Shown here: in pieces, positions 1 to 13,500 of the stretch
How the letters are laid out: each line of letters opens with the position of its first letter
Numbering within the stretch: position 1 is the first letter of the stretch
Source of the DNA: Streptomyces sp. NRRL B-1347
GTDB lineage: Bacteria; Actinomycetota; Actinomycetes; Streptomycetales; Streptomycetaceae
Assembly: GCF_000720325.1 (NCBI RefSeq)
Contig: NZ_JOJM01000044.1
Span: forward strand, 1-64,000
DNA length: 64,000 nucleotides
Direction of reading: 5' to 3'
The notes under the pieces: model-generated
Database searches by the model: none
Told to the model about the DNA's origin: nothing
Seen by the model: the letters and a program-made list of their open reading frames with translations, nothing else
Position numbers and translations under genes: made by a program

Positions 1-1032
1 TCGTTGACGCCGGAGCGGGTGGACAGGGTGTTGCGTCCGAAGGTGGACGCGGCGCTGCACCTGCACGAGCTGACCCGCGACCTCGACCTCTCCGCGTTCG
101 TGGTGTTCTCCTCGGCCTCCTCCAACTTCGGTGGCGGCGGCCAGGCCAACTACGCCGCGGCCAACGCCTTCCTGGACGCCCTGGCACACCAGCGGCGCGG
201 GCTCGGCCTCCCCGCGGTCTCCCTGGCCTGGGGCATGTGGGAGCAGCGCAGTGAGATGACCGGGGACCTCGGCGAGGCGGACCTCCAGCGCATCGCGCGA
301 GCCGGGCTGAACGCGCTCAGCTCGCGCGAGGGCCTCGCGCTGTTCGACGACGCGCTCAGGACCGACGAGACCGTGCTCGTGCCGACCCACGTGGACCTCG
401 CCGCTCTGCGCGCCCAGGCCCAGACCGGTGACGTCCCCGCGCTGCTGCGCGGCCTGGTGCGGGTTCCCCGGCGCCGGGCCGCGGCGTCGGAGCCCACGCA
501 CACCGGCACCGGGTCGCTGCGGGACCGCCTGGCCGGTCTCTCCGCGGCCGACCAACACCGGGCACTCCTTGACCTGGTGCGGGTGCAGGTGGCCACCGTC
601 CTCGGCCATGGCTCGCCGGAGGCGGTGGAGCCCGACATGGCCTTCAAGGAGATGGGCTTCGACTCGCTGACCACGGTGGAACTGCGCAACCGGCTCAACG
701 CGGAGACCGGGCTGCGGCTGTCGGCGGTGCTGGTCTTCGACCACCCGACCCCCACGGTGCTGGCGGTCCACCTGCGGGAGGAACTCCTGCCGGACGGCGG
801 CACGGGCGAACCCCTGGTCTTCGCCGAGCTCGACAAGCTGGAGCCCTTGCTCTCCCACGTGATGGACGACGGCGAGGCGCGCACGAAGGCGGCCGGACGG
901 CTGAGGGAGCTCCTGGAGAAGCTGGTCGAGGCTTCCGACGACTCCGGCTCCGCCGAGGTGGTCGAACGGATCGGATCGTCGTCCAACGACGAACTGTTCG
1001 CCTTCATCGACAACGAGCTCGGGCTGTCCTGA
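1..1032 (+). CDS. Modular type I PKS, C-terminal part (KR end, ACP, docking domain)
   Basis: This is the end of a large polyketide synthase whose beginning lies before the window; the frame is open from base 1. The first ~110 residues are the C-terminal part of a ketoreductase, with the catalytic tyrosine in GQANYAAAN. An acyl carrier protein follows, with the phosphopantetheine serine in GFDSLTTVE near residue 222. The last ~65 residues (from about [10 protein letters not shown]) are a helical, acidic C-terminal docking domain. The next gene starts 55 bp downstream with a matching coiled-coil docking segment, so this module probably passes its chain to the terminal module. Reductive state and extender unit cannot be told because the KS, AT and most of the KR are missing. 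Confidence 0.95.
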   Translation, partial: SLTPERVDRVLRPKVDAALHLHELTRDLDLSAFVVFSSASSNFGGGGQANYAAANAFLDALAHQRRGLGLPAVSLAWGMWEQRSEMTGDLGEADLQRIARAGLNALSSREGLALFDDALRTDETVLVPTHVDLAALRAQAQTGDVPALLRGLVRVPRRRAAASEPTHTGTGSLRDRLAGLSAADQHRALLDLVRVQVATVLGHGSPEAVEPDMAFKEMGFDSLTTVELRNRLNAETGLRLSAVLVFDHPTPTVLAVHLREELLPDGGTGEPLVFAELDKLEPLLSHVMDDGEARTKAAGRLRELLEKLVEASDDSGSAEVVERIGSSSNDELFAFIDNELGLS

Positions 1033-1087
1033 ACCGGTGTCCAGCGCCCTCTGACCCCCCTGACTTTAAAGAAAGTGACGGCACACA

Positions 1088-4000
1088 GTGAGCGAGACGA
1101 AGCTCCGCGACTACCTCAACAGGGTGACGACCGATCTGCACCGCACCCGGCAGCGCCTTCAGGAGGTGGAGGCGAAGCAGCGTGAGCCCATCGCGATCGT
1201 CGCGATGAGCTGCCGCTTCCCCGGTGGGATCAGCTCTCCCGAGGAGCTGTGGAACATGGTCGCGGACGGCGCCGACGGACTCTCGCCGTTCCCGACAGAC
1301 CGCGGCTGGCACGAGGAGGTGTACAACCCGGACCCCGACAGCCAGGGCACGAGCTATGTGAACGAGGGCGGGTTCCTGCACGACGCCGCGCAGTTCGACC
1401 CCGTGTTCTTCGGCATCTCCCCGCGTGAGGCGCTGGCGATGGACCCCCAGCAGCGGCTCCTCCTTGAGGTGTCCTGGGAGGTTCTGGAGCGGGCGGGCAT
1501 CGACCCGCTGTCCGTCAAGGGCAGCACCGGCGGCGTGTTCATGGGCGCCGCCTTCCAGGGGTACGGCGCGGCAGGACCGATCGAGGCCGAAGAGGTCGAA
1601 GGCCATCTGATGACGGGGCAGACGCCCGCCGTCACCTCCGGCCGGATCTCCTACGTCCTCGGCCTCGAAGGCCCCGCGGTCACGGTGGACACGGCGTGTT
1701 CGTCGTCCCTGGTGACGCTGCATCTGGCCGCGCAGGCGCTGCGCCAGGGCGAGTGCGACTTCGCCCTGGCCGGCGGCATCACCGTGATGGCAGGCCCCGG
1801 AACGTTCACCGAGTTCAGCCGTCAGCGGGGACTCGCCTCCGACGGCCGCTGCAAGCCCTTCGCGGCTGCCGCGGACGGCACCAACTGGTCCGAGGGCGTC
1901 GGCGTGCTGCTCGTGGAACGCCTGTCCGACGCCCGCCGCCACGGCCACCCCGTGCTGGCGGTGATGCGCGGCTCCGCGGTGAACCAGGACGGCGCCAGCA
2001 ACGGCCTGACGGCCCCCAACGGCCCGTCGCAGCGCAGGGTGATCCGGCAGGCGCTCGACAACGCGGGACTCACCCCGGACGACGTCGACGTGGTGGAGGC
2101 GCACGGTACGGGTACCACGCTGGGTGACCCGATCGAGGCGCAGGCACTGCTGGCCACCTACGGCCAGGGCCGGCCCGCGGACCGGCCGCTGTGGCTGGGA
2201 TCCATCAAGTCGAACATCGGTCACGCGCAGGCGGCGGCGGGTGTCGCGGGGATCATCAAGATGGTGATGGCGATGCGGCACGGCGTCCTGCCGAAGACGC
2301 TGCACGTCGACGAGCCGACCCCGCACGTGGACTGGTCGGCGGGGGCCGTGGAACTGCTGACCGAGGCACGGCCCTGGCCGGAGACGGGCCGGCCCCGCCG
2401 GGCGGCGATCTCCTCCTTCGCGATCAGCGGCACCAACGCGCACACCGTCATCGAGCAGGCCCCCGAAGCCGAGGAGCCGGGGCCGGCCGATCCGCAGGAG
2501 GGCCCGGGAGCCGAGGCACCCGGAACGGTCGCCGCCGCCGTCGTGCCGTGGCTCGTCTCCGGCAAGGGCGAGGCCGCGCTGCGGGCACAGGCCGAGCGGC
2601 TGCACACGCGTCTGACGGCTCAGGGATCCTCGCGGGACGACGATCCCGCGGCCGCACCGGTGGCGGACGTCGGCTACTCCCTGGCGGTGTCCCGGTCGGC
2701 GTTCGAGCACCGCGCGGTGGTGATCGGCGAGGACCGCGAAAGCCTTCTGCGTGGCCTTCGGGCCGTGGCGCAGGGCGAGATCGCTCCGGGTGTGGTCAGG
2801 GCACAGGCGGTGAAGGGCCGCAGGACCGCGTTCCTGTTCACCGGCCAGGGTGCGCAACGCCTGGGTATGGGGCGGGAGTTGTATGACTCCTTCCCGGTGT
2901 TCGCTCAGGCTCTGGACGAGGTGTGCGCCCATCTGGATGTGCTGCTGGACCGTCCGCTGAAGGACGTGATGTTCGCGGCCGAGGGTGGCGCGGACGCCGA
3001 ACTGCTGGACCGGACCGCGTTCACGCAGCCCGCGCTCTTCGCGGTCGAGGTGGCGTTGTTCCGGCTCCTTGAGCACTGGGGTGTCACCCCGGACGTGCTC
3101 ATCGGGCATTCGGTCGGTGAGATCGCTGCCGCGCATGTGGCGGGAGTGTTCTCCCTTAAGGACGCGTGCACGCTGATCGCGGCGCGTGGCCGTCTGATGC
3201 AGGCGCTGCCGGAGGGCGGCGCGATGGTGGCGGTGCAGGCGTCGGAGGAGGAGATCGCGGCGTCGCTTGCCGGTCGTGAGGCCGAGGTGAGCATCGCGGC
3301 CGTCAACGGCCCGACCGCCGTGGTCATCGCCGGTGACGAGGCCGCCGTACTGGAGATCGCCGGGCAGTGGGCCGAGCAGGGCCGTAAGACCCGCCGCCTG
3401 CGCGTCAGTCACGCCTTCCACTCGCCCCGCATGGACGCCATGCTGGACGACTTCCGCAAGGTCGTCGAGGGGCTGTCGTTCGCCCCGTCGGCCATCCCCT
3501 TCGTCTCCAACGTCACCGGAGAACCGGCTTCGGACGCCGAGGTGTGTTCGCCGGAGTACTGGGTGCGGCACGTGCGCGCGGCCGTGCGCTTCGCCGACGG
3601 TGTACGCAGCCTTGAGGCGCAGGGAGTGAACACCTTCCTGGAGGTCGGCCCGGACGCCGTGCTGTCGGCGATGGCCCAGGACTGTCTGGGCGAGCGGTCC
3701 GAGCGGGCCGCGGTCGGCCCGGTGACGGTGCCGATGCTGCGCAAGGACCGGACGGAGGTCCAGGCGCTGACGGCCGCCGTCGCCGAACTCCACGTCCACG
3801 GCGCCGCAGTCGACTGGGAGCGGGTGTTCTCCGGGCGCGGCGCGCGGCGGGTGGCCCTTCCCACGTACGCCTTCCAGCGTCAGCGCTACTGGCTCGACTC
3901 CATGGCGGCCGTCGGCGACGTCGGCTCGGTGGGCCTCGGACCGGTATGGCACCCGCTGCTGGGCGCCGTGCTCTCCCTGGCGGGCGGCGACGGGGTGCTG

Positions 4001-7000
4001 CTCAGCGGGCGGTTGTCGATGGCCACGCACTCCTGGCTCGCCGATCACACGGTGCAGGGCATGGCGCTGGTGCCCGGGACGGCCTTCATGGAGATGGCCG
4101 CCCGAGCGGGTGACCAGGTGGGGTGCCCCCGGGTCGACGAGCTGGTGATCGAGGCGCCCCTGGTGATGCCCGAGCGCGGCGGGGTGCAGATCCAGGTCGA
4201 GGTGCGGGAGGCCGATGCCGAGGGCCATCGTGAGGTGAGCGTGTACTCACGACCGGAGTCGGCCGATGACCGGGCCGACCTCGGGGAGCCGTGGGTACGG
4301 CACGCACACGGTGTGCTCACCCCGCCCGGCCCGGCCGCCTCCTTCGACTTCGTGAAGTGGCCGCCCTCCGGGTCCAAGCCCGTCGACATCTCGGGCGGAT
4401 ACGAGCACGCCGCCGAACACGGGCTGCGCTACGGCCCCGCGTTCCAAGGGCTGCGGCGCGCCTGGCGACGCGGCGACGCGGTGTTCGCCGACGTCGAACT
4501 GCCCGAGGACCAGCTCGGCACCGCGAAGTACTTCGGCCTGCACCCGGCGCTGTTCGACGCGGCCCTCCACGCCATCGGCGTGGGCAAGGAAGTGCGCGGC
4601 GGCGACGACGCGCCGAGCGCGGGCACTCTGCTGCCGTTCTCGTGGCGAGGCTTCTCCCTGGACGCCGTCGGCGCGGGAGCGCTGCGCGTCCGGGTGGTCC
4701 CGGACGGGCGTCAGGCGGTGTCCCTGGCGATAGCCGACACGTCGGGCCGCCCGGTGGCGTCGGTCGACTCGCTCGTTCTGCGGCCCATGCAGGCGGACGC
4801 GCTGAGGAACGCGAGCCGCAAGACCGGTGACGCGCTGTTCCTCATGGAGTGGACGGCGGGCGCGGCCGCGCCCGCCGAGGGCGTGGCGTCGGGCTGGTCG
4901 GTGGTCCTTGGCGACGACCGCCTCGGCGTGGGCGCCGCCCTGGAGGCGTCGGGCGTCACCACCGACGTGTACACGGACCCGGCGGCGCTCGGTGACGCCG
5001 TGGCGTCGGGCACGCTCATGCCCGGCACTGTGGTGCTGCCGGTGGCTTCGGACGGCTCGGCCGTGGCGGGCGAGGTGCATGCGCGGGTCGCCGAGGTACT
5101 GGAGACCGTCCAGTCCTGGGTGGCGGACGAGCGGTTCGCGGGGAGCCGGCTGGTGCTCGTGACCCGGGGGGCCGTGGACACCGGCGACGGTGTGACGGAT
5201 CTGGCGGGCGCGGCCGTGTGGGGACTGGTGCGCTCGGCGCAGTCGGAGAACCCGGGCCAGGTGGTGCTGGTCGACATCGATGACGTCGAACGGTCGGCCG
5301 GGCTCCTCGCGGGCGTGGCGGCTTCCGGCGAGGAGCAGGTGGTGGTGCGCTCCGGCGAGGTCCGCGTGCCGCGCCTGGGCCGGGCGCCGCTCTCGGGCGA
5401 GGCTCAGGAGCGGGAGGTGTTCGGTTCCGGCTCGGTCCTTGTGACGGGGGGCACAGGGCTGCTGGGCGGCTTGGTGGCCCGGCATCTGGTCACCCGGCAC
5501 GGCGTCCGGAAGCTGGTGCTGTTGTCCCGCCGCGGGGCGGAGGCCGACGGCGCCGCCGGGTTGCGGACCGACCTGGAGGCCGCGGGCGCCGAAGTGGTGA
5601 TCGAGGCGTGCGACGCCGCGGACCGCGAGGCACTCGCCACGGTCCTTTCGGGGCTGCCCGAAGAGTTCGCGCCGAGCGCTGTGGTGCACGCGGCCGGGGT
5701 GCTCGACGACGGGCTGTTCGCGTCCCTGACGCGCGAGCGGGTGAGCGCGGTGCTGCGGGCGAAGGTGGACGCGGCCTGGAACCTGCATGAACTGACCGCG
5801 GACATGGACCTGTCGGCGTTCGTCCTCTTCTCCTCGGCCGCCGGTGTGCTCGGCGCGGCCGGACAGAGCAACTACGCCGCGGCCAACGTGTTCCTGGACG
5901 GCCTCGCGTCGTGGCGGCGCACCCAGGGGCTGCCGGGCGTCTCGCTGGCATGGGGCCTGTGGGAACAGGCCGGCGGCATGACCGGGCACCTCGGGCAGGA
6001 GGACCTGCGCCGGGTGGCGCGTTCGGGTCTGGTGCCGCTCTCCTCCGAGGAGGGCCTGGAGCTGTTCGACGAGGGCGTCACCTCCGGCCGGGCCGTGGTG
6101 ATCCCCACCCGCCTCGACCTGGGTGCGCTGCGCGCCCAGGGGGCCGCGATGCCCGCCGTGTTCCGTGCCGTCGTCCCGGAGCCCGCGGCCCGGCGCACGG
6201 CCCGGGCGGCCGAGTCCGAGTCCGGCGACCAGTCCGCCCAGTTGCGCCGGCGACTGGCAGGCCTTTCGGAGACCGAGACCGAGGAGGCGCTGCTCGAACT
6301 GGTGCGTACGCTCGCCGCCGCGGTGCTCGGGTACACGTCACCCGACGAGGTCGACACCAGCCACGAGTTCATGGAGATGGGCTTCAACTCCCTCACGGCG
6401 GTGGAGTTCCGGAACCAGCTCGCCGCGGTCACCGGCCTCCGCCTTGACACCACGGTGGTCTTCGACCATCCGCGCCCCCTGGAGCTGGTGTCCCATCTGC
6501 GGCCCCGGCTCGCGGCCGGAATCGCGTCCGCTCCCGCCGACCGCCGGCCCAAGGCGCCGTCGGCCCAGGCCGCCACGTCGACGCCCGCGACCGCGCCTCC
6601 GGCCTCGCAGGCGGACGCGCCCGACACCCTCGGCTCCCTGTTCCGGGAGGCGGCGGCGCTGGGCAAGACCAAGATCGGCATGGATCTGCTGGTGAACGCC
6701 GCGCGGCTGCGTCCCACCTTCGAGGACCCGGCCGACTTCGAGGGGACCATCAGGCCCGTGCGGCTCTCCCGGGGTGCCGAGCACCCCCGGCTGATGTGCT
6801 GCTCCTCCTACATGGCGCTGGGCGGCGTCCACCAGTACGCGCAGCTCGCCGCCCCCTTCCGGGGCAGCCGGGACGTCGCGGCCCTGCCCGCCGTGGGGTT
6901 CGTCCAGGGCGAGAGCCTTCCGGCCACCCCGGAGGCGCTGTTCCGCCTCCAGGCGCGGATCGTCTCGGAGTACGCCGACGGCGCCCCGGTCGTCCTCGTC

Positions 7001-7432
7001 GGTTCGTCGGCCGGCGGAATGGTCGCCCACTCGGTGGCCGCCGCTCTGGAGAGCCAGGGCACACCGCCCGCGGGAGTCGTCCTGCTGGACACCTACCTCC
7101 CGGACAGCGCGAGCATCGGCCAGTTCGAGAACACCATGCTCGACGAGATGTACGAGCGGGACGCCCTCGTCTCCATGGAGGGCGTCCGGATGTCCGCCAT
7201 GGGGTGGTACCTGCATCTGTTCGAGGGGTGGAAGCCGCCGGAGAGCGCGGTTCCCAGCCTTCTCGTCCGTGCGGCGGAACCGATGGGAGAGCTGGACCCG
7301 GACGCGCCGGGCTGGCAGTCGGACTGGCCGGCCGACTCCGTGATCGACGTACCCGGAACCCACTTCACGATGGTGGAGAAGCAGGCGGCCACCACCGCAC
7401 AGGCCATCGAGGACTGGGTGTCCGGCCTCTAG
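1088..7432 (+). CDS. Terminal PKS module: docking-KS-AT-DH-KR-ACP-TE
   Basis: This 2114-residue protein adds the last extender unit and releases the chain. An N-terminal coiled-coil docking segment (1-32) comes first. The KS has its cysteine in VDTACSSS near 203, with AHGTGT and KSNIGH. The AT has GHSVGE near 673 and HAFH near 775, which is the malonyl signature. The DH has [10 protein letters not shown] near 981, and the KR has LDD near 1537 (B-type) and tyrosine in QSNYAAAN near 1595. The ACP near 1767 reads GFNSL, not the usual GFDSL. The thioesterase has GSSAGG near 1973 and a late GTHF histidine. With KR and DH but no ER, the carboxyl end should be an alpha,beta-unsaturated acyl group before release. 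Start is GTG, with only a weak ribosome site. Whether the TE cyclises or hydrolyses cannot be read. Confidence 0.95.
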   Translation: MSETKLRDYLNRVTTDLHRTRQRLQEVEAKQREPIAIVAMSCRFPGGISSPEELWNMVADGADGLSPFPTDRGWHEEVYNPDPDSQGTSYVNEGGFLHDAAQFDPVFFGISPREALAMDPQQRLLLEVSWEVLERAGIDPLSVKGSTGGVFMGAAFQGYGAAGPIEAEEVEGHLMTGQTPAVTSGRISYVLGLEGPAVTVDTACSSSLVTLHLAAQALRQGECDFALAGGITVMAGPGTFTEFSRQRGLASDGRCKPFAAAADGTNWSEGVGVLLVERLSDARRHGHPVLAVMRGSAVNQDGASNGLTAPNGPSQRRVIRQALDNAGLTPDDVDVVEAHGTGTTLGDPIEAQALLATYGQGRPADRPLWLGSIKSNIGHAQAAAGVAGIIKMVMAMRHGVLPKTLHVDEPTPHVDWSAGAVELLTEARPWPETGRPRRAAISSFAISGTNAHTVIEQAPEAEEPGPADPQEGPGAEAPGTVAAAVVPWLVSGKGEAALRAQAERLHTRLTAQGSSRDDDPAAAPVADVGYSLAVSRSAFEHRAVVIGEDRESLLRGLRAVAQGEIAPGVVRAQAVKGRRTAFLFTGQGAQRLGMGRELYDSFPVFAQALDEVCAHLDVLLDRPLKDVMFAAEGGADAELLDRTAFTQPALFAVEVALFRLLEHWGVTPDVLIGHSVGEIAAAHVAGVFSLKDACTLIAARGRLMQALPEGGAMVAVQASEEEIAASLAGREAEVSIAAVNGPTAVVIAGDEAAVLEIAGQWAEQGRKTRRLRVSHAFHSPRMDAMLDDFRKVVEGLSFAPSAIPFVSNVTGEPASDAEVCSPEYWVRHVRAAVRFADGVRSLEAQGVNTFLEVGPDAVLSAMAQDCLGERSERAAVGPVTVPMLRKDRTEVQALTAAVAELHVHGAAVDWERVFSGRGARRVALPTYAFQRQRYWLDSMAAVGDVGSVGLGPVWHPLLGAVLSLAGGDGVLLSGRLSMATHSWLADHTVQGMALVPGTAFMEMAARAGDQVGCPRVDELVIEAPLVMPERGGVQIQVEVREADAEGHREVSVYSRPESADDRADLGEPWVRHAHGVLTPPGPAASFDFVKWPPSGSKPVDISGGYEHAAEHGLRYGPAFQGLRRAWRRGDAVFADVELPEDQLGTAKYFGLHPALFDAALHAIGVGKEVRGGDDAPSAGTLLPFSWRGFSLDAVGAGALRVRVVPDGRQAVSLAIADTSGRPVASVDSLVLRPMQADALRNASRKTGDALFLMEWTAGAAAPAEGVASGWSVVLGDDRLGVGAALEASGVTTDVYTDPAALGDAVASGTLMPGTVVLPVASDGSAVAGEVHARVAEVLETVQSWVADERFAGSRLVLVTRGAVDTGDGVTDLAGAAVWGLVRSAQSENPGQVVLVDIDDVERSAGLLAGVAASGEEQVVVRSGEVRVPRLGRAPLSGEAQEREVFGSGSVLVTGGTGLLGGLVARHLVTRHGVRKLVLLSRRGAEADGAAGLRTDLEAAGAEVVIEACDAADREALATVLSGLPEEFAPSAVVHAAGVLDDGLFASLTRERVSAVLRAKVDAAWNLHELTADMDLSAFVLFSSAAGVLGAAGQSNYAAANVFLDGLASWRRTQGLPGVSLAWGLWEQAGGMTGHLGQEDLRRVARSGLVPLSSEEGLELFDEGVTSGRAVVIPTRLDLGALRAQGAAMPAVFRAVVPEPAARRTARAAESESGDQSAQLRRRLAGLSETETEEALLELVRTLAAAVLGYTSPDEVDTSHEFMEMGFNSLTAVEFRNQLAAVTGLRLDTTVVFDHPRPLELVSHLRPRLAAGIASAPADRRPKAPSAQAATSTPATAPPASQADAPDTLGSLFREAAALGKTKIGMDLLVNAARLRPTFEDPADFEGTIRPVRLSRGAEHPRLMCCSSYMALGGVHQYAQLAAPFRGSRDVAALPAVGFVQGESLPATPEALFRLQARIVSEYADGAPVVLVGSSAGGMVAHSVAAALESQGTPPAGVVLLDTYLPDSASIGQFENTMLDEMYERDALVSMEGVRMSAMGWYLHLFEGWKPPESAVPSLLVRAAEPMGELDPDAPGWQSDWPADSVIDVPGTHFTMVEKQAATTAQAIEDWVSGL

Positions 7433-7544
7433 CGCAGTACGCGCCCGCCCGCACCGACGGCCCGCGGGCGGGCGCCCCACGCCGCAGCCGAGGCCGGCGC
7501 GGCACACAGCTTTGACGCAGGGTTTTACCCAAGGCAGGAGTTAG

Positions 7545-10500
7545 GTGAGCACCATGTTGAACGGGTCCAGTGACTCGGGAGATTCCATCGCGCAGGCTGG
7601 ACCGGGCCGTGACGAGAGCACTGAACTGCCCTCACTCGGTTCGGACTTCCACGAACTGCCGGACCTCGAACAGCGCAGGGTCCTCTTCGACCTGGTACGC
7701 GCACACGTAGCCGCGGCGCTGCGGTCCGAGTCGCCGCGCACCCTCGACGCCGGGAGTTCGTTCCTCGACCTGGGCCTCGACTCGCTGGCGGCGGTCACTC
7801 TGCACCGCGGACTGGTCGCCGCCACCGGGCTCACCCTCGAGGTGACGCTCGCCTACGACCACCCGACCCCCGGCGAACTGGTGGACCACCTCCACCGGCG
7901 GATCGTGCCCGTGGCCACGGACGAGGCCGCCCCCGCGCGTGCCGTCGTGGGCTCGGACGACCCCATCGCGATCGTCGGGATGAGCTGCCGCTTCCCCGGT
8001 GGCATCAACAGCCCCGAGGACCTGTGGAAGGTCGTCTCCGAGGGCGTGGACGCCATCACGCCGTTCCCCACCGACCGCGGCTGGGACCTGGAGGCGCTCT
8101 ACAGCCCGGACCCGGACCGCCCCGGCACCAGCTACGCGACCGAGGGCGGGTTCATCCACGACGCGCCCGAGTTCGACGCGGAGTTCTTCGGCATATCGCC
8201 GCGCGAGGCGCTCGCCATGGACCCGCAGCAGCGGCTGCTCCTCGAGACCAGCTGGGAGGTCTTCGAGCGGGCCGGAATCGACGTGACCGAGCTGCGGGGG
8301 AGCCGCACCGCCGTCTTCACCGGCGCGGAGCACCACGACTACGGGCCCCACCTCCAGAGCACCAAGAGCGGCCTCGAGGGCTATGCGCTGACCGGCATCG
8401 CGGGCAGCGTCGCCGCCGGGCGCATCTCCTACACCTTCGGCTTCGAGGGCCCGGCGTGGACCGTGGACACCGCGTGCTCCTCGTCGCTGGTCTCCCTGCA
8501 CCAGGCGGCGCACTCGCTGCGCCAGGGGGAGTGCGATCTGGCGCTCGCCACCGGCGTCGCCACCATGCCGACCCCGGGTGACTTCATCCTCTTCAGCCGC
8601 CAGCGCGGGCTCTCCTCCAACGGGCGCTGCAAGGCGTTCGGTGCCGAGGCCGACGGCACGTCATGGGCCGAGGGCGTCGGCGTCCTCCTGGTGGAGCGGC
8701 TCTCCGACGCCCGGCGCAACGGCCACGAGGTGCTGGCCATCGTGCGCGGCTCCGCCGTCAACCAGGACGGCGCCAGCAACGGCCTGACGGCCCCCAACGG
8801 GCGCTCCCAGCAGCGCGTCATCCGGCAGGCGCTGGCCAACGCCGAGCTGACCGCGGACCAGATCGACGTGATCGAGGCGCACGGCACCGGAACCTCGCTC
8901 GGCGACCCCATCGAGGCGCAGGCGCTGTTCGCCACCTACGGCGAGAGCCGCCCGGAGGGGGACCCGGTGTGGCTGGGCTCCCTCAAGTCGAACATCGGCC
9001 ACACCCAGGCGGCCGCCGGTGTGGGCGCCGTCATCAAGATGGTGATGGCCATGCGCCACGGCATCCTGCCCAAGACGCTGCACGTGGAGGTACCGACCCC
9101 GCACGTGGACTGGTCGTCGGGCGGTGTGGCGCTGCTCGCCGAGCAGCGCGCCTGGCCGGAGACCGGGCGGCCACGCCGGGCCGGCATCTCCTCGTTCGGC
9201 ATGAGCGGCACCAACGCGCACGCCATCATCGAACAGGCCCCGCCGCAGGAGCCGGCCCCCACCACGGACGCCGACGCCGACCCGGACACGGCCTCCCAGC
9301 CCGTGTCCTGGCTGGTCTCCGCCAGGAGCGAGGAGGCGCTGCGGGCGCAGGCCGCGCGGCTGCGCGAGCACGTGGTGCGCCACCCCGACGCGCGGCCGGT
9401 CGACGTCGGATGGTCGTCCGCCGTGACACGAGCCGCGCTCGAACACCGTGGCGTGGTGGTGGCGTCCGACCGCGAGGGGCTGCTGCGCGGCCTCGCGGCG
9501 CTCGCCGAGGAGACCGACGCGCCGGGCCTGGTCCTTGGCAGGTCCACGGCGCAGCGGGTGGCGTTCCTGTTCACCGGCCAGGGCGCCCAGCGGCTGGGCA
9601 TGGGCCGTGAACTCCACGAGACCTACCCGCTCTTCGCCGACGTGTTCGACGAGGCGTGCGACTACCTGGATGTGCGCCTCGGGGCCTCCGTGCTCGACGT
9701 GGTCTTCGGCCCCGAGGACGACGACGCCGCCGCGACCGGTGACGAGCTCAACCAGACGATGTTCACCCAGGCCGGTCTTTTCGCCTTCGAGGTGGCCCTG
9801 TTCCGCCTGCTGGAGTCCTGGGGCGTGCGCCCCGACTTCCTGATGGGGCACTCGGTGGGCGAGATCGCCGCGGCCCACGTCGCCGGGGTGCTGTCCCTGG
9901 AGGACGCGTGCGCCCTGGTGGCGGCCCGCGGACGGCTGATGCAGGAACTGCCCGAGGGCGGCGCCATGGTGGCCGTCCAGGCAACGGAGCAAGAGGTGGC
10001 CGAGAGCCTGGAGGGCCGCGAGGACCAGGTGTCGCTGGCGGCGCTCAACGGCCCCACCTCGGTGGTGCTCTCCGGCGACGAGGACGCGGTGCTCGAACTC
10101 GCCGCCCACTGGGAGGCCCAGGGCCGCAAGACCAAGCGACTGCGGGTCAGCCACGCGTTCCACTCCCCCCGGATGGACGCCATGCTGGAGGAGTTCGGCC
10201 AGATCGCCGCCTGCCTGGCGTACTCGACCCCGGCCATCCCGGTCATCTCCAACGTCACCGGCGATGTCGCGGGCGCCGAACTGGCCACCCCGGAGTACTG
10301 GGTCCGCCATGTGCGGGAAGCGGTCCGCTTCGACGACGGCATGCGCCGCCTCGCCGACCAGGGCGTGACGACGTGCGTGGAGCTCGGCCCCGACGCCGTG
10401 CTGACCGCGATGGGCCAGGACTGCCTGGACGCCGTCGGCGCCGACGCGGCCTTCGTGCCCCTGGCCCGCTCCGGGCGCGCCGAGGCCCAGACGCTGGCGC

Positions 10501-13500
10501 AGGCGGTCGCCACCCTGTACGCGAACGGCGTCGGCGTGGACTGGGACGCGGTGTACTCCGGGCGCGGCGCACAGCGCGTCGCCCTGCCGACCTACGCCTT
10601 CCAGCACAAGCGGTACTGGCTCGAGTCGGGCGGCGCCGTGACCGGCGACGCCCGGAGCGTCGGCCTCGGCAGGGTGGACCACCCGCTGCTCGGCGGCCTC
10701 ACCGAACTGGCCGAGGGCGACCGCACGGTGCTGACCGGACGCCTGTCGCTGCAGACCCACCCGTGGCTCGCCGACCACGCCGTGGCCGGTGGAGTGCTCT
10801 TCCCCGGCACCGGATTCGTGGAGCTCGGCCTGCTCGCGGGCACCGAGACCGGGGCGGGACGGCTCGGCGAACTCACCCTTGAGACCCCGCTCCTCCTGCC
10901 GGAGCAGGGCGGCGTCCGCGTCCAGCTCGTGGTCGGCCCCGCCGACGCGTCCGGCGTACGGCCGCTGGGCGTGTACTCGCGCTCCGACAGTGACGAGCCG
11001 GGGGAGGAGTGGGTGCGGCACGCCCAGGGCGTCCTCGAGGCGGACAGCGGCGCCGCGGTCACCGACAGCCTGCTGCAGTGGCCCGTCCCGGGCGCCGAAC
11101 AGGTGCCGATGGAGGGCTTCTACGAGGGCCTGGCCCAGGTCGGTTACGGATACGGACCGGTCTTCCAGGGCCTGGAGTCGGTCTGGCGCCTTGACGGCGA
11201 CGTCTACGCCGAGGTGGCGCTGCCGGACTCGGCCGCTCAGGAAGCCGGACGGTTCGGTCTGCACCCCGCCCTGCTCGACGCCGCTCTGCACGCCATGGAG
11301 ATGGGCGACTTCGGCGGCGAGAGCGGACGCGTGACCCTGCCGTTCTCCTTCACCGGGGTGACCCTGCACGCGGTGGGCGCCGGACGGGTGCGAGTGCGGC
11401 TGCGCCCGCAGGGCAAGGACACGGTCGCGCTGCTGGTGACCGACGCCACGGGCGCGCCCGTCGCCTCGGTGGAGTCGCTGGTGGTGCGGGAGGTGGCGGC
11501 CGAGCGGTTCGCGTCCGGGCCGCGCTCCACCGGCGGCGACGGAACGCTCTTCCGGGCCAACTGGGACGTGCTCGCCACCGCTCGCGGCGGCGACCGGACC
11601 GCGGCCGGTGTGTCCACGGCCGTGGTCGGCGCCGACCGGGCGCGGGTGAGCGAACTGCTCGCCGCCTCCGGTGTCGAGCACGCCGAGTACACCGGAGTGG
11701 ACGCGCTCGTCACCGCCCTCGACGAGGGTGCCGCGGTGCCCGACGTGGTCTGGGCCTGGTGCGACGCCGGGCCGGACGTCGACGATCTCGCCGACGCCGC
11801 CCACAAGGCCACCCACCGGGCGCTGGCCCTGGTGCAGTCCTGGCTCGCCGAGGACCGGTTCGACGGATCCCGGCTGGTCGTGGTGACCCGCGACGCGGTC
11901 GCCGCGGGACCGGGCGAGGGCGTCGCCGGACTGGCCAACGCCGCCGTGTGGGGACTGGTGCGCTCGGCGGCCACGGAGAACCCGGGCCGGCTCCTCCTGG
12001 TGGACCTCGACCGCCACGCCGAATCGGCCACCGCGGCCGCCGGTGTGGTGACGACCGCGATGGCGGCGGGCGAGCGCGAGGTGGCGGTCCGCGCCGGCCA
12101 GGGGCTGGTCCCCCGGCTCGCCAGGAACGCCTCCGGGCGGGTGCTCGAAGCCCCCGTCGGCACCTCGGCGTGGAAGCTCGGCACCACGGGCGGCGGCACC
12201 CTGGACAACCTCTCGCTGCTGCCCGACCCTGCGGCGGAGGCGCCGCTGGCCCCCGGATACGTCAGGATCGCGGTGCGTGCCGCCGGTCTGAACTTCCGTG
12301 ACGCGCTGATCGCCATCGGCATGTACCCCGAGGACGACGCCACCATGGGCGGCGAGGGCGCCGGTGTGGTCCTGGAGGTCGGCCCGGGCGTGACCGACCT
12401 GGCCCCCGGAGACCGGGTCATGGGCATGATCAACGCCTCGTTCGGGCCCATCGCGATCGCCGACCGGAGGCAGATCGTCCACATGCCGCGCGGCTGGACG
12501 TTCGCGCAGGGAGCCTCCGTGCCGGTGGTCTTCCTGACCGCCTACATCGGCCTGGTGGAACTCGGCAAGCTGCGGGCGGGCGAGTCCATCCTGGTGCACA
12601 CCGCCACCGGCGGTGTGGGCATGGCGGCCGTGCAGCTCGCACGCCACCTCGGCGCCGAGGTGTACGCCACGGCCAGCCCCGGCAAGTGGGACACCCTGCG
12701 GGCGATGGGATTCGACGAGGAACACATCTCCTCCTCCCGTGACCTGGACTTCGAGCCGCGCTTCATGGAGGCGACCGGCGGCCGGGGCATGGACATGGTG
12801 CTGGACTCGCTCGCCCGCGAGTTCGTCGACGCCTCCCTGCGGCTGCTGCCCAGGGGCGGGCGGTTCCTGGAGATGGGCAAGATCGACGTGCGCGACCCCG
12901 AGGTCGTCGCCCAGGACCACCCCGGGGTGAAGTACACGGCGTACGACCTGGTCGCGGCCGACTACGACTGGGTCCAGCGGATGCTGGTCGAGCTGGTCGA
13001 GCTCTTCGACAGCGGCGCGCTGCACCCCATCCCGGTGACGGCGTGGGACGTGCGGCGGGCCCCGGACGCGGTGCGGTACATCAGCCAGGCCCGGCACATC
13101 GGCAAGAACGTGTTCACCATGCCCCGGACCCTCGACCCCGAGGGCTCGGTACTGGTGACCGGCGGCACCGGCGGCCTGGGCCGCGAGGTGGCACGCCATC
13201 TGGTGGCCGAGCGCGGCGTGCGCAACCTGGTGCTGGTCTCCCGGCGCGGGCCGGACGCGGAGGGCGCCGCCGACCTCGCGGCCGAACTGACCGAGGCGGG
13301 CGCCTCGGTGACACTGGCGGCCTGTGACGTGGCCGACCGTGCCTCGCTGGAGCAGGTGCTGTCCGGCATACCCGCCGACCACCCGCTGACCGCGGTCGTG
13401 CACGCGGCGGGCGTACTCGACGACGGTGTCATCGACACCCTGTCGCCGAAGCGGATCGACGCGGTCTTCGAGCCGAAGGTCGACGCGGCGTGGAACCTGC

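Noticed and set aside
1004..4228. 1074-codon open frame on the minus strand across the terminal PKS
   Set aside because: It is antisense to a PKS with perfect domain motifs, is rich in His, Arg and Gly, and shows no protein family. It is a shadow of GC-rich codon bias.
7512..7530. Promoter or operator GGGTTTTACCC ahead of the loading PKS
   Set aside because: The repeat is short and odd-spaced, and no -10 element follows TTGACG; too weak to annotate.
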